From NCBI GenBank assembly GCA_016931415.1, contig JAFGEW010000105.1, positions 1-64,000 on the forward strand: a DNA stretch of 64,000 nucleotides, given 5' to 3'. Shown one piece after another: positions 1 to 9,304 of the stretch. The notes below the pieces were generated by a model, which saw nothing but the letters and a program-made list of their open reading frames with translations, ran no database searches and was not told the origin of the DNA. This DNA comes from Verrucomicrobiota bacterium (GTDB lineage: Bacteria > Auribacterota > JABMQX01 > JAFGEW01). Every line of letters begins with the position of its first letter. Position 1 is the first letter of the stretch. Position numbers and translations under genes: made by a program.

Positions 1-927
1 AAGATCGCGCGCATGATCGGGCTGCCGCAGTCGATCATCGACCGGAGCTTGGCGCTCATGTCGCCGGAGGAGCGCGAGCTCAAAGATGTGCTCGGCGCGA
101 TGAAGGCCGAGCAGGAACGACTGCGGCGCGAACGGCAACTTGCCGAGGAGGACCGCCGTGAGGCGGCCGGCGAGCAGGCGCGGCTCAGGGCGCAGCTCGA
201 GCAGGCGCGCGTCGAGGCGGGTCAGGTCAAGACGGAGATGCTCGAGGCGAAGCGCGAGGTGCTCGAGGAGCGGCGGCGCCTCCTGCGCGACGGGCGGAGG
301 CAGGTCGAGAAGATGGTGGCCCGGCTGGGCACGCGCGAGGAGGTTCTCGCGGCGAAGAAGCAACTGGCCGACGAGGCCGACGGCGTGGACCGCGAGCTGG
401 TGCACGTGAGCGAGGAGCTCGAGGAGCTCGCTCCGAAGCCGGTGCAGCGGCGGCCGCTCGACAAGCCACACGAGGGGCTGATGGTCTGGGTGCCGTCGCT
501 CAACGATACTGGCGCGATCGTGCGCGTCTACGGCGGGGGCAAGTATGTCGACGTGCTCGTGAACAAGACGCAGTTCAAGGTGCCGGTGAAGGGCCTCGAG
601 CTCGTCGAGGACGCGGCGGGGCCGGCGGCGAAGGCGGCGCCGAAAGCGGCGCGGGCAGGCGAGCATGGTCCCGCGCCCTTGGGCGGCACGGCGGAGATCA
701 ACCTGATCGGCAAGCGGGTTGAAGAGGCCCAGATCGAGCTCGAGCGCTTTGTCGCACAGGCGTCGGCCAACGGCTATTCGACGGTGCGCGTTATCCACGG
801 CTACGGCACGGGCGCCCTGCGTGAAGGCGTGCGCGGGCAGCTCCGGCTCGACCCGCACGTCAAGTCGTTCGAGGACGCCGAGGTGGCGGGTGGCGGTGCG
901 GCGGTGACCGTGGCCCATCTGCGCTGA
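1..927 (+). CDS. mutS2: Endonuclease MutS2, C-terminal part (5' end outside window)
   Basis: The reading frame is open from base 1, so this is the last 308 residues of a longer gene and the ATG at 13 is internal. MutS2 is a MutS-family ATPase that acts on branched DNA or on collided ribosomes. The ATPase core lies upstream of the window. What remains is the charged coiled-coil clamp segment (about residues 20-145), a small beta-rich KOW-like stretch around GLMVWVPSLNDTG, an alanine-rich linker and a C-terminal Smr domain with the HGYGTGALR motif. The usual LDLRG motif at the start of Smr reads INLIGKR here, which is unusual; nuclease activity of this Smr domain is therefore uncertain. The identification is firm from domain order and length. 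Confidence 0.93.
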   Translation, partial: KIARMIGLPQSIIDRSLALMSPEERELKDVLGAMKAEQERLRRERQLAEEDRREAAGEQARLRAQLEQARVEAGQVKTEMLEAKREVLEERRRLLRDGRRQVEKMVARLGTREEVLAAKKQLADEADGVDRELVHVSEELEELAPKPVQRRPLDKPHEGLMVWVPSLNDTGAIVRVYGGGKYVDVLVNKTQFKVPVKGLELVEDAAGPAAKAAPKAARAGEHGPAPLGGTAEINLIGKRVEEAQIELERFVAQASANGYSTVRVIHGYGTGALREGVRGQLRLDPHVKSFEDAEVAGGGAAVTVAHLR

Positions 928-936
928 GCGAGGTGG

Positions 937-955
937 CACGGGCATCTTGCCCGTG
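937..955. repeat. REP-like hairpin, cacgggca/tgcccgtg
   Basis: A perfect 8-bp stem with a 3-nt loop lies 10 bases after the mutS2 stop codon. There is no T-run, so it is not a classical intrinsic terminator. Hairpins of the same design occur at 35652-35670 and 49790-49809. Confidence 0.7.
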
Positions 956-1038
956 TCAGACACAGGTGGGAAGTCCGTGACCCGGTCCATTGCGCGGAAG
1001 GGGCTTTCGCGCCACCGGCCGCGGAGGAGCGGTTCTGA

Positions 1039-1067
1039 TTGCCGCTGCTCGGTCGTGGGCTTATACT
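1039..1067 (+). promoter_or_regulatory. Putative sigma70-type promoter for hisA-hisF-hisI
   Basis: TTGCCG at 1039-1044, a 17-nt spacer and TATACT at 1062-1067 lie about 60 bases before hisA, in the gap after mutS2. It separates the his genes from mutS2 as a new transcription unit. The same TTGCCx/17/TAT pattern precedes the two binding-protein genes near 50 and 51.7 kb. Confidence 0.55.
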
Positions 1068-1125
1068 CTGACGGAAGACCAGTGATATCAGCACCCCTTC
1101 GGGCGTGTCAGACTGACGAGTGCAC

Positions 1126-1851
1126 ATGGCCATGCTGCTCATTCCTGCCATTGACCTGATGGACGGCAAGTGCGTGCGGCTCCTCCAGGGCCGGGCGGGC
1201 ACGGAGACGGTCTATTCGGACGATCCGGTCTCGACGGCGAAGCGCTGGGAGGGCGAGGGCGCACGCATGCTGCACGTGGTAGACCTCGATGGGGCGTTCG
1301 AGGGCCGGCCGGTGAACTTCGACGCGGTCTGCGCGATTGTTGAGGCGGTGTCGATCCCCGTCGAGTTCGGCGGCGGGATCCGGGATGAGGCGACGCTCGG
1401 CGCCGTGCTTGCGACGCCGCTGCGGCGCGCCATCCTCGGCACGAAAGCGTGCGAGGCGGCGTTCCTGCGCGCGGCCGTGGCCGAGCATGGCGACCGGATC
1501 GCGGTCGGCATCGACGCGCGCGACGGGCTGGTGACGGTGAAAGGCTGGCAGGAGTTCACGGCGCTCGATGCGCCGGCGTTTGCACGGCACGTCGAGGCGC
1601 TTGGAGTCCGGACGGTGATCTTCACCGATGTGGCCGCCGACGGCACACTCGAAGGGCCGCGCACGGCGTCGCTCGAAGCCGTGCTGCGCGCCGTGTCGTG
1701 CGACGTGATCGCCTCGGGCGGCGTCGGCAGTCTCGATGACATCCGCCTGCTCCAGCGGTACGAACGTGACGGGCTGGCGGGCCTCATCATCGGCAAGGCG
1801 CTCTACACGGGTGACATCACGTTACGCGAGGCGTTGGAGGTGGCGGGCTGA
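1126..1851 (+). CDS. hisA: Phosphoribosylformimino-5-aminoimidazole carboxamide ribotide isomerase (HisA)
   Basis: HisA opens the ring of ProFAR to give PRFAR, the fourth step of histidine synthesis, in the cytoplasm. The (beta/alpha)8-barrel protein has the N-terminal signature [15 protein letters not shown] with the catalytic Asp, a phosphate-binding glycine loop (FGGGIRD), the second catalytic Asp in FTDVAADGT and the second phosphate site ASGGVGS. At 241 residues it has normal family length. Three starts are possible: GTG 1120, ATG 1126 and ATG 1132. I chose 1126 because GACGAG sits just upstream; 1132 matches the usual N-terminus equally well. The stop overlaps the hisF start by one base (TGATG), which implies coupled translation. 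Confidence 0.96.
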   Translation: MAMLLIPAIDLMDGKCVRLLQGRAGTETVYSDDPVSTAKRWEGEGARMLHVVDLDGAFEGRPVNFDAVCAIVEAVSIPVEFGGGIRDEATLGAVLATPLRRAILGTKACEAAFLRAAVAEHGDRIAVGIDARDGLVTVKGWQEFTALDAPAFARHVEALGVRTVIFTDVAADGTLEGPRTASLEAVLRAVSCDVIASGGVGSLDDIRLLQRYERDGLAGLIIGKALYTGDITLREALEVAG

Positions 1852-2606
1852 TGTTGGCAAAACGGATCATTCCATGTCTCGACGTGACCGGCGGCCGGGT
1901 TGTCAAGGGGATCAACTTCGTGCAGCTTCGCGACGCGGGCGATCCGGTCGAGTGCGCCCGCGCCTATGACGCGCAGGGCGCCGACGAGCTTGTGTTTCTC
2001 GACATCACGGCCTCGAGCGACGAGCGGGCCATCATGCTCGACGTGGTATCGCGTACGGCCGAGGAGGTGTTCATCCCGCTGACCGTCGGCGGCGGCACGC
2101 GTACAGTGGACGACATCCGCGCGCTGCTCAACGCAGGCGCCGACAAGGTGTCGATCAACACGGCGGCGGTGAGCGAGCCGGAGCTCGTGCGGCGCGCGTC
2201 GGACCGCGTCGGGGCGCAGTGCATCGTCGTGGCCATCGACGCGAAGCGGCATGCCGGAGGGTGGGAGGTCTACACGCACGGCGGGCGCCGGGCGACGGGG
2301 CTCGACGCGGTCGAGTGGGCCGCGCAGGTCGAGCGGCTCGGCGCGGGCGAGATCCTGCTCACAAGCATGGACTGCGACGGAACGAAAGATGGTTACGACG
2401 TGGCGCTGACGCGCGCGGTGTCCGAAGCGGTCGGCATTCCGGTGATCGCCTCGGGCGGCGCGGGCACGCTCGAGCACTTACGCGAGGCGCTCGTCGAGGG
2501 CAAGGCGGACGCCGTGCTCGCCGCGTCGATATTCCACTATGGCGAGTTCACGGTGAGCCAGGCGAAGGCATACCTGAGGCAACACGGTATTGAGGTAAGG
2601 ACGTGA
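1851..2606 (+). CDS. hisF: Imidazole glycerol phosphate synthase, cyclase subunit (HisF)
   Basis: HisF uses ammonia from the HisH glutaminase to convert PRFAR into imidazole glycerol phosphate and AICAR. The 251-residue barrel starts with the diagnostic KRIIPCLDV, whose Asp is catalytic, and has the phosphate loops VGGGTRT and ASGGAGT and the second catalytic Asp in [13 protein letters not shown]. The gene overlaps hisA by one base and hisI by four, so it is the middle cistron of a tight operon. hisH is not next to it and not in this window, so the glutaminase partner must be encoded elsewhere. Confidence 0.97.
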   Translation: MLAKRIIPCLDVTGGRVVKGINFVQLRDAGDPVECARAYDAQGADELVFLDITASSDERAIMLDVVSRTAEEVFIPLTVGGGTRTVDDIRALLNAGADKVSINTAAVSEPELVRRASDRVGAQCIVVAIDAKRHAGGWEVYTHGGRRATGLDAVEWAAQVERLGAGEILLTSMDCDGTKDGYDVALTRAVSEAVGIPVIASGGAGTLEHLREALVEGKADAVLAASIFHYGEFTVSQAKAYLRQHGIEVRT

Positions 2607-2977
2607 GTTTTCTTGACGAGGTGAAGTTCAATGAACAGGGACTGGTGCCGGCCGTCGTCCAGGACGCGGCCAACGGCGAGGTCCTCATGCTGGCGTACAT
2701 GAACCGCGAGACGCTCCGGGAGACGATCGAGGGCGAGCGCCCCGTGTTCTGGAGCCGCAGCCGGCAGTCGCGCTGGGTCAAAGGCGAGACGAGCGGGAAC
2801 ACGCAGCGCACGGTTGACGTGTTATATGATTGCGACGTCGACACGCTCGTGGTCAGAATCAAGCAGCACGGGCCGGCGTGCCATAACAACTACCGGAGCT
2901 GCTTCTACCGGCGCATCAACCGGGATGGCACGACGACGGTTATTGCTGAGAAGATGGCACAGTCCTCGGACCAGTAG
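2603..2977 (+). CDS. hisI: Phosphoribosyl-AMP cyclohydrolase (HisI)
   Basis: HisI hydrolyses the purine ring of phosphoribosyl-AMP, the third step of histidine synthesis. The 124-residue protein is the stand-alone cyclohydrolase, without a fused HisE pyrophosphohydrolase. It shows [34 protein letters not shown] and the metal-site motifs DCDVDT and [12 protein letters not shown]. It starts at GTG 2603, which overlaps the end of hisF (GTGA), so translation is probably coupled. hisE is not in the window. Confidence 0.96.
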   Translation: MSFLDEVKFNEQGLVPAVVQDAANGEVLMLAYMNRETLRETIEGERPVFWSRSRQSRWVKGETSGNTQRTVDVLYDCDVDTLVVRIKQHGPACHNNYRSCFYRRINRDGTTTVIAEKMAQSSDQ

Positions 2978-2993
2978 TCGCGGAGGATGCACG

Positions 2994-3215
2994 ATGCAGA
3001 ACGAGAAGAAACAACCTGTCGATGAACCCAAACAGGTCGCACCGGGTGACGAGGCCGCCGCTGACGGTGAGGCCCCGCCGATGAACCGTGCCGAGCGACG
3101 CGCGCGCAAGCACAAGCGCAAAGGCGAGCTGCGCCAGTTGCACAACCAGGGCAACCCGCTCAAGAGCGATTCGCGCGCCCATCTTGGGCGGATGCACCGG
3201 CGCAAAGCGATCTAG
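2994..3215 (+). CDS. Small basic hypothetical protein
   Basis: A 73-residue protein starting at ATG 2994 behind a good ribosome-binding site (CGGAGGA, 2981-2987), 16 bases after hisI. The first half is acidic and proline/alanine-rich; the second half is strongly basic (MNRAERRARKHKRKGEL) and ends in RMHRRKAI. It has no signal peptide or membrane segment. The basic half suggests nucleic-acid or ribosome contact, but no family is recognised. Its position between hisI and dtd suggests co-transcription. The start site and codon use support a real gene. Confidence 0.7.
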   Translation: MQNEKKQPVDEPKQVAPGDEAAADGEAPPMNRAERRARKHKRKGELRQLHNQGNPLKSDSRAHLGRMHRRKAI

Positions 3216-3269
3216 ACACCCGCACGTGCAGACAATCGGGAAAGGACCAGCAGGGACGGGAGCGCGGCG

Positions 3270-3710
3270 ATGCGAGCTGTAGTGCAGCGCGTGAGCCGCG
3301 CAGCGGTGCGTATCGGCGAACGCACGACAGGCGAGATCGGCGATGGACTGCTCGTGCTGCTCGGTGTGCATCGCGACGATACCGAGGCGCAGGCCGAGAA
3401 GCTGGCGGCGAAGCTCGTTGAGCTGCGGTGCTTCACCGACGAGGCGGGCAAGATGAACCTCTCGTGCCGCGACGTCGGCGGCGAGGTGCTCGTCGTGTCG
3501 CAGTTCACGCTGTACGGCGACTGCCGCAAGGGCCGCCGCCCGAGCTACACGGACGCCGCGCCGCCGGAGAAGGCGAACGCGCTCTACGAGTGCTTCGTCG
3601 GGCATCTTCGCACGCTCGGCGTGCGGCAGGTGGCCACGGGCGAGTTCGGCGCGATGATGTCGGTGTCACTCGTCAACGAAGGACCCGTTACGTTGATCGT
3701 CGATGTGTAG
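3270..3710 (+). CDS. dtd: D-aminoacyl-tRNA deacylase (DTD)
   Basis: DTD hydrolyses D-amino acids (and glycine mis-attached to tRNA-Ala) from tRNA and so protects translation. The 146-residue protein has the full family pattern: [13 protein letters not shown] at the start, the catalytic SQFTLYGD motif with its Thr near residue 80, [10 protein letters not shown], and a C-terminal NEGPVT in place of the more common NxGPVT with Asp. Length is typical. It overlaps the next gene by eight bases, so the two are probably translated together. Confidence 0.96.
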   Translation: MRAVVQRVSRAAVRIGERTTGEIGDGLLVLLGVHRDDTEAQAEKLAAKLVELRCFTDEAGKMNLSCRDVGGEVLVVSQFTLYGDCRKGRRPSYTDAAPPEKANALYECFVGHLRTLGVRQVATGEFGAMMSVSLVNEGPVTLIVDV

Positions 3711-4926
3711 GTTGTTGCGTCTCACAGTCGGGGTGCTGTTGTCGTGCTCCGTCCTGGGCGCCGTCGCGCCGGCGCGTGCGGCCGAGCCGATGCCCGGCGG
3801 CAGCGAGATGAGCACGGTACGCAGCTACGGCGGGCAGTTCGTTGTCACGGCGCCCGACGTCGAGTACGCGAGCGTTCTGGCGCGGCGTTGCGAGCGGATC
3901 ACGGAGGCCGTGGGGCGCCGGCTCGGCCTGCGCGGCCAATGGGACGGCAGGGCGTCGGTCTGGGTGCGCACGCGTACGGTCGAGGGCCCCAACGGGCCGG
4001 AGACGGTCTGGGACGCCGGGGTAAGCCGCAAGGACGTCACGCGCGCGGCGACCGGGCTGTGGTTTGGTCAGGTTGAGGAGTTTCTCGAGCTAGCCGTGAC
4101 CTACCACGTCCTGCGCGACATTGCCGAGGTGTCGGCGGCCGCCAACGGCGGCACGCTCGAGGGCCGCCCGATCCCATTCTGGCTGACGGCGGGTCTGGCG
4201 CAACTCCTCGACACCGAGCACCGGCTCGAGCTGTTTCGCACGACGGCGACCGCCATCGAGGAGAAGCGATCGTTCCTGCTCAAAGATCTCTTCGAGCACG
4301 ATGGGGAGTCTGCCGACGCGCGCGGCGCGCCCGACGTCGAGCAACGCGCGATCTTCCTCCAGCAATCGGCGACGGTCGTTGACTTCCTGCTTGGTTCGAA
4401 GCGCGGCGCCCAGCGGCTGCTCACCTCGCTCCAGCAGCTTCATCGGCGCAGCGGGTTCACGTTCTCGCTGCGGTGGGAGTATCGCGACCTCTATCCGACG
4501 CTCGACGCGATGCAGGCGGCGTGGGAGCAGTACGTGCACGAGCGGCCGCTCCACGTGCTGAGCGAAGGCCGTTTTTCGCTCGCGCAGACGGAAGCACGCC
4601 TCGAAGAGATCTTGCGCGTGACGATCCCGGTGATCGATCCGGAGACGATTGAAACATCGGAGGTGGTGACCGATTTCGAGGGGCTCTCGACACACAAGAA
4701 CCGGCCCGTCGCGGTGCGGATCGCAAACGAGAAGGCCGAGCAAGTGCTCCAGCTCACGCTGCGGAGCGCATCGGAGTTCAAGCCGGCGCTCGAGGCGTAC
4801 GCGCGCGCGCTCACAGCGATCCGCGACGGCGAGCGCGGCAGCTTCAAGCGCTGGTACAAGCGCGCCGGGCGCGAACACGAGGCGGTGCGCAGGCTGCCGT
4901 ACTTCACGACGGGCGAGGCGGACTGA
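3703..4926 (+). CDS. Secreted hypothetical protein, degenerate peptidase-MA-like
   Basis: A 407-residue protein with a clear signal peptide ([16 protein letters not shown], probable cleavage after ARA near residue 27). Around residues 125-175 it has [12 protein letters not shown] followed by [13 protein letters not shown]. This resembles the layout of peptidase-MA-like gluzincins, where a HExxH helix is followed by a P-x-WLxEGxA helix, but both catalytic histidines and the glutamates are missing. I therefore infer a non-catalytic, perhaps binding, version. It starts inside the end of dtd and its stop overlaps the surE start by one base. No other domain is recognised. Confidence 0.75.
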   Translation: MCRLLRLTVGVLLSCSVLGAVAPARAAEPMPGGSEMSTVRSYGGQFVVTAPDVEYASVLARRCERITEAVGRRLGLRGQWDGRASVWVRTRTVEGPNGPETVWDAGVSRKDVTRAATGLWFGQVEEFLELAVTYHVLRDIAEVSAAANGGTLEGRPIPFWLTAGLAQLLDTEHRLELFRTTATAIEEKRSFLLKDLFEHDGESADARGAPDVEQRAIFLQQSATVVDFLLGSKRGAQRLLTSLQQLHRRSGFTFSLRWEYRDLYPTLDAMQAAWEQYVHERPLHVLSEGRFSLAQTEARLEEILRVTIPVIDPETIETSEVVTDFEGLSTHKNRPVAVRIANEKAEQVLQLTLRSASEFKPALEAYARALTAIRDGERGSFKRWYKRAGREHEAVRRLPYFTTGEAD

Positions 4927-5696
4927 TGCGTCTTGTGGCGACAAACGATGACGGCATTCACGCGCCGGGGCTCGGGGCGCTCGTCGAGGCGCTCGCGCCG
5001 CTCGGCGAAGTCGTCGTCGTGGCGCCTAACCGGGAGCGGAGCGCCACGGCGCACGCCATTACGCTGCACGAGCCGTTGCGCGTCGAGAAGGTGAGCCGCA
5101 ACGGGGCGTTCTTCGGTCATGCCGTGAGCGGCACGCCGGTCGATTGCGTCAAGCTCGCCGTCGTGTCGCTGCTTGCCGAGCGCCCCGATTTCCTCGTCTC
5201 GGGCATCAATCCGGGCACGAACGTGGGCACGAACGCGATCTATTCGGGCACGGTGTCGGCCGCCCTCGAGGGGGCCATGAACGGTATCACGTCGCTCGCG
5301 GTCAGCATCGACGCCTCGGGCGACGTGTCCGGCGACGAGCTCGACTACGTGGGGGCGGCGGCATTCACGCGGCGGTTCATCGAGCGGCTCGCCTCGGGCG
5401 GGCTGGCGCGGCCGACCGCGTTCAATATCAACCTGCCCAACTTGCCGGCTGACCGGATCAAGGGCATGCGGTTCACCCATCAGGGCCGGCTCATGTTCCG
5501 CGAGGAGTTCCACGAGCGCACCGACCCGCAGCGGCGCGTCTACTACTGGCTCGGCGGCGAGCTGCCCGTGTCCGACGACGGCGCCCATGCCGACAGCACC
5601 GCCGTGCTCGACGGCTACATCGCCGTCACCCCCCTCCATTACGACCTGACCGACTACGACGCACTCGATCAGATGCGCGCGTGGGAGGTGGAGTAG
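4926..5696 (+). CDS. surE: 5'/3'-nucleotidase SurE
   Basis: SurE is a metal-dependent survival-protein phosphatase that dephosphorylates nucleoside 5'- and 3'-monophosphates and short polyphosphates. The 256-residue protein carries the metal site NDDGIHAPGL, VVVAPNRERSATAHAIT, the VSGTPVDCVK stretch and SGINPGTNVGTNAIYSGTV, all at the expected places, and has normal length. The start ATG overlaps the TGA of the previous gene by one base. It is the last gene of the run that begins with hisA; no terminator is visible after it. Confidence 0.95.
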   Translation: MRLVATNDDGIHAPGLGALVEALAPLGEVVVVAPNRERSATAHAITLHEPLRVEKVSRNGAFFGHAVSGTPVDCVKLAVVSLLAERPDFLVSGINPGTNVGTNAIYSGTVSAALEGAMNGITSLAVSIDASGDVSGDELDYVGAAAFTRRFIERLASGGLARPTAFNINLPNLPADRIKGMRFTHQGRLMFREEFHERTDPQRRVYYWLGGELPVSDDGAHADSTAVLDGYIAVTPLHYDLTDYDALDQMRAWEVE

Positions 5697-5743
5697 GCGG
5701 GTTCTGTCGCCGTTATGGGGCTTCGATGCGTTGTGTCGCCACG

Positions 5744-5793
5744 AACCTGGGGATGACGCCCCGGGCGAAGCTCCGCCGGGCCTTCGGCCTTCC
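5744..5793. repeat. Degenerate intergenic hairpin repeat
   Basis: In the 257-base gap after surE, CCTGGGG pairs imperfectly with CCCCGGG across a short loop and is followed by a GGCC-rich dyad (gggccttcggcctt). It resembles the copy at 31955-31975. No gene is visible in this gap. Confidence 0.4.
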
Positions 5794-5953
5794 ATGAGTA
5801 GGGCTTCGAGAGGCGGCGCTTTGCGTGCGACGGGGCGGCCGTTCGCGGTGGGGCCTTCACGCGAATGGCTTCCCGTGGTATGTGTATGTCGAGGGCTGGA
5901 GCAATGTGGTTGTCTTGCGCTCAGGGCGTGCCCGGTCTTGTGGAGGGCGGCGC

Positions 5954-8900
5954 ATGAAGAGGATGCGCTGGTTGTACGTCGTCATGGTGCTCGTGGCGGT
6001 GGGCGTAATCGTCGGCGTGATCGCGCTGAGGCGATCGGGCCGCGACGGCCGCGCGGCGGGGCAATCGGCTGGGCCCGAGAAACACGCTTCCCGAGACCAC
6101 CGGCAGCCGGCGTGGGGCAGCGGCTCAACAACGAGGCAGATGCGCACGCTGCGGACCGTTCCCGCCGAGCTCGACGGACAGGTGCGGATCGTGGGTCATG
6201 TGCTCTCGCCGGAAGGTCTTCCTCTTGCGGACGCGGAAGTGATCTGTGCAAGCGAACACGGGAACGTGCATGACAGAACGGATGTCTCGGGTCGCTTCGA
6301 GCGCACGATGCGGCCGGCGCCCGAGTTCGTACTCCTGGCCCAATGGCCATCGCACTACCATAGCGTCGTCGAGCAGGGCGTCGCGCAGTCCGAGTATGCG
6401 CCGACCCTCTACGGCCCCTTCCAGGTTGGGCCGGACCATGAAACGCGCGGTATTGAGATTGTCCTTGCTCGCGGCGCGTCCTTCTCGGGCAGAGTGACCG
6501 ACGAGCGCGGCGCGCCGATCGAGGGGGCGTACGTTTTTCAGGCGAGAGCTGCGGCAGCGGAGGAGGAAGCCGACTCGCTGGCGGCTGGTCTACTCCACGA
6601 CTGGCGCTGGGCGACGACGACAGCGGACGGGGGCTATCGGCGTGGCAGGCTGGCAGCGGGCCGGTGTGAGGTCTATGCCGACCATGGCGATTACCTGCGA
6701 TCCGAGGTGCGGACCGTGACGCTGGCGGAAGGGCACGAATCCCAAAACGTGGACTTCGTTCTCAAAGACGGCGTAGCGATCTCGGGCCGGGTCATTGCGT
6801 GGGACGATGAGCCGTTGGCCGGGGCAGTCGTGTCGGCTGATGTGGAGGATTCGGGCGATTGGTTCGGGAGGGTCGGTGGCGCGCCGGGGAAAGGGATAAG
6901 CGCCACCGATGCGGAAGGACGCTTTGTCGTGCAGGGTCTGAAGCCGGGGTCGTATACGCTTCGGGTCTGCGTGGGCGATGTCAGTGCCCCGCTGTGCACG
7001 GGTCAGCACGTTGCCCCCACCCATGGTCTCGATCTGAAGACCTGTTCCCCGCCGCGGATCAAGGGGCGGGTGATCGACAAGGTGACGCGCCAGCCCGTCG
7101 AAGAGTTTTGGGCGGGTACAGATCCCGGCTACTCATGGGACCGGTGCGCTCGATGGGACGAGGACTCCGAGACAATGCACCATGCGGACGGGCGTTTCGA
7201 GCTGGTCTGTGGGCCTGGCCGTTATACGCTGCACATCTACCAGGTACCTGGCTACACGGCAGCACAGATCGATGCCAATCGGTGCCTCGAGGGACTGGAG
7301 CCGCAGGAGCTGCTCGTCGAGCTCACGGGCGGTACAACGCTGCTCTTCTACCCCACTTCGGCCGAGGACGGCCGGCTCGTGCCGGGCCTGTACATCCATG
7401 GCGACGGGGCTTTCGTCGGCAGCGTTGAGACGGATGAGAACGGGCTGGGCAGGCTTGACGGCGTTCCCCCCGGGAAACACACCTTCGAACTGTCCCATCC
7501 AGACTTCGCCTATCAGAAGATTACGGTGGACGTCGCGCAAGAAGAAGGCGAGCAGGTCGTCGATGTTGTGCTCGATCCCGGCCTGACGATCCAGGGCCGG
7601 GTTTTCAGCAAGGAGGATGGGTCTGCAGTCCCCAATGCCGCCGTGTTTCTGGTCTCGCCGGAGGGCCTCTACCAGGAGCGGTACGACCAGTTCAGGACGT
7701 ACTCCGCCGGCCCTCCGTTTGAGCAGATCGAGACGCACGCAGATGCTGACGGCCGATTCGCGCTGACGCACGTCGCGAGCATGACGTATGGCCTCTATGC
7801 ACGGGCCGAAGGGTATGTCCCCGCGAGGGAACTTGTCGATTTCACGGGAGGAGTCGGCGACGAGATCGTTGTCGAGCTGAGCCGCGGCGGCCGGATCAGT
7901 GGTTCGGTGAAGACCGGCAGGGGCGATCCTGTGCAGTATGTGCGAGTCGCAGTCGGTCCCTCCATGCCCGGATTACCTTCCTCGACGAGAACAGATGCCG
8001 ACGGCCACTTCGAGTTCGTTCAGGTTGAACCTGCCGCCTATGAGGTCGGTGTGGAAGTGGATGGTCTGCAAGCGACACACGCTGTAGATGTGCGCGAAGA
8101 TGAGGAGGCGAGGGTCGAGATCGTTCTGGACGGCGCGACGTTGGCGGGGCGCATAACGCGGAACGACGAGCCGGTTGCGGACGAGTATGTGCAGCTTGCC
8201 GCTATGGGCGGCTCGTTGGGCGCGGCCCGGACGGTGTCGGGGCACACGAGGACCGACGAGCGGGGCGAGTACCGGTTCGACAACCTCACTAAGGGACACT
8301 ACCTCCTGTGCGTTGGCGGTCTTCCCGGGTTTGGCGGCTCTAGGTCTGTCTTACCGGGGGCGCGCTTCCGGCCGGTCTCGATCAGTCAGCAGGACGAGCG
8401 GCTCGATATTGAATTGGGCGGGAGCGGCGTCTCGGGCACCGTCTGCAAGGCGGACAAGAGCCCGGTGCGCGGGGCCAGGGTCACGCTGCTGCCCATCGAC
8501 GACGGGGGTCAGCGGCCCGTTGCCTTGGCCATGGGCCGCGCGGGCGAACCGCGTACGGCAGGGGCCGACCTGGCGGGCGCGTTCAGTTTCGACGGGGTGA
8601 TGCCGGGCCGCTATCGCATGGTTGTGACGAAGGACGGGTATGCGGCGCACGTGGCCGAGATCGAAAAGCGCGACGGCGAGGCTCTCTCGGGGGTCACGGT
8701 CATGCTTCAGAAAGACACGCCGATCCCGGCCGTCGTGAGCGTGGATAAGGGTGAGCTGCCGTACTCGGTCCGGATCGCCGTCTGCGACAAGGACGGGCGC
8801 CTTGTGTGCCGCACGGATTGGATGCTGGTCGGGGAGGACGGGCTGGTGTGGGTTGACGGGTTGTGCGAGGGCAGATACACGCTGCTCGCATCAGATCAGC

Positions 8901-9253
8901 ACCACGCTGTCTGTCGTCGGGAGGTCACGGTCACTGAGCAGGGCGCTCCCGAGGTGCGGTTCGAGTTCGTCGAGGGCCGAACGATCGCGGTCGAGGTGAC
9001 TGATGCGTCCGGCGCGCCAGTGCCCGCGGCGTCGCTCATGCTCGACCCCGGCGGTGACAGCGCCCTTGCCGCGTGGTTCACCTATCCCGAGCGCACCGAC
9101 GCCGACGGCAAGGCGGCGTTTGGCCGCGTCACGGACGGCGCTTACACGCTCTGGGTCCTCCGCGACGGCTACAAAGAGACAAGCGTCCGCATTGAAGCCG
9201 CCGAAACCGATCAACCGATCAGCGTGACGCTCAAGGACGCGCAAAGGGAGTAG
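5954..9253 (+). CDS. Membrane-anchored protein with about ten carboxypeptidase-regulatory-like repeats
   Basis: A 1099-residue protein. The start at 5954 is chosen for the GGAGGGCGG ribosome-binding site; the frame is open from 5825, but that upstream part lacks protein character. Residues 6-24 form one membrane anchor. The rest is an array of about ten beta-sandwich units of the CarboxypepD_reg/SdrD-B type, each opening like SGRVTDERGAPIEGAYV, ISGRVIAWDDEPLAGAVV or LAGRITRNDEPVADEYV and closing with a DADGRF-type turn. No catalytic domain is visible. Such repeat rods usually act as envelope scaffolds or spacers, so the role here is inferred to be structural or adhesive. It stands alone, convergent to the next gene. 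Confidence 0.8.
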   Translation: MKRMRWLYVVMVLVAVGVIVGVIALRRSGRDGRAAGQSAGPEKHASRDHRQPAWGSGSTTRQMRTLRTVPAELDGQVRIVGHVLSPEGLPLADAEVICASEHGNVHDRTDVSGRFERTMRPAPEFVLLAQWPSHYHSVVEQGVAQSEYAPTLYGPFQVGPDHETRGIEIVLARGASFSGRVTDERGAPIEGAYVFQARAAAAEEEADSLAAGLLHDWRWATTTADGGYRRGRLAAGRCEVYADHGDYLRSEVRTVTLAEGHESQNVDFVLKDGVAISGRVIAWDDEPLAGAVVSADVEDSGDWFGRVGGAPGKGISATDAEGRFVVQGLKPGSYTLRVCVGDVSAPLCTGQHVAPTHGLDLKTCSPPRIKGRVIDKVTRQPVEEFWAGTDPGYSWDRCARWDEDSETMHHADGRFELVCGPGRYTLHIYQVPGYTAAQIDANRCLEGLEPQELLVELTGGTTLLFYPTSAEDGRLVPGLYIHGDGAFVGSVETDENGLGRLDGVPPGKHTFELSHPDFAYQKITVDVAQEEGEQVVDVVLDPGLTIQGRVFSKEDGSAVPNAAVFLVSPEGLYQERYDQFRTYSAGPPFEQIETHADADGRFALTHVASMTYGLYARAEGYVPARELVDFTGGVGDEIVVELSRGGRISGSVKTGRGDPVQYVRVAVGPSMPGLPSSTRTDADGHFEFVQVEPAAYEVGVEVDGLQATHAVDVREDEEARVEIVLDGATLAGRITRNDEPVADEYVQLAAMGGSLGAARTVSGHTRTDERGEYRFDNLTKGHYLLCVGGLPGFGGSRSVLPGARFRPVSISQQDERLDIELGGSGVSGTVCKADKSPVRGARVTLLPIDDGGQRPVALAMGRAGEPRTAGADLAGAFSFDGVMPGRYRMVVTKDGYAAHVAEIEKRDGEALSGVTVMLQKDTPIPAVVSVDKGELPYSVRIAVCDKDGRLVCRTDWMLVGEDGLVWVDGLCEGRYTLLASDQHHAVCRREVTVTEQGAPEVRFEFVEGRTIAVEVTDASGAPVPAASLMLDPGGDSALAAWFTYPERTDADGKAAFGRVTDGAYTLWVLRDGYKETSVRIEAAETDQPISVTLKDAQRE

Positions 9254-9304
9254 ACCGCCTTTTGGTGCGCGCAATCCCGTCTTCACTCTCCCGCTCCAGC
9301 CGCT

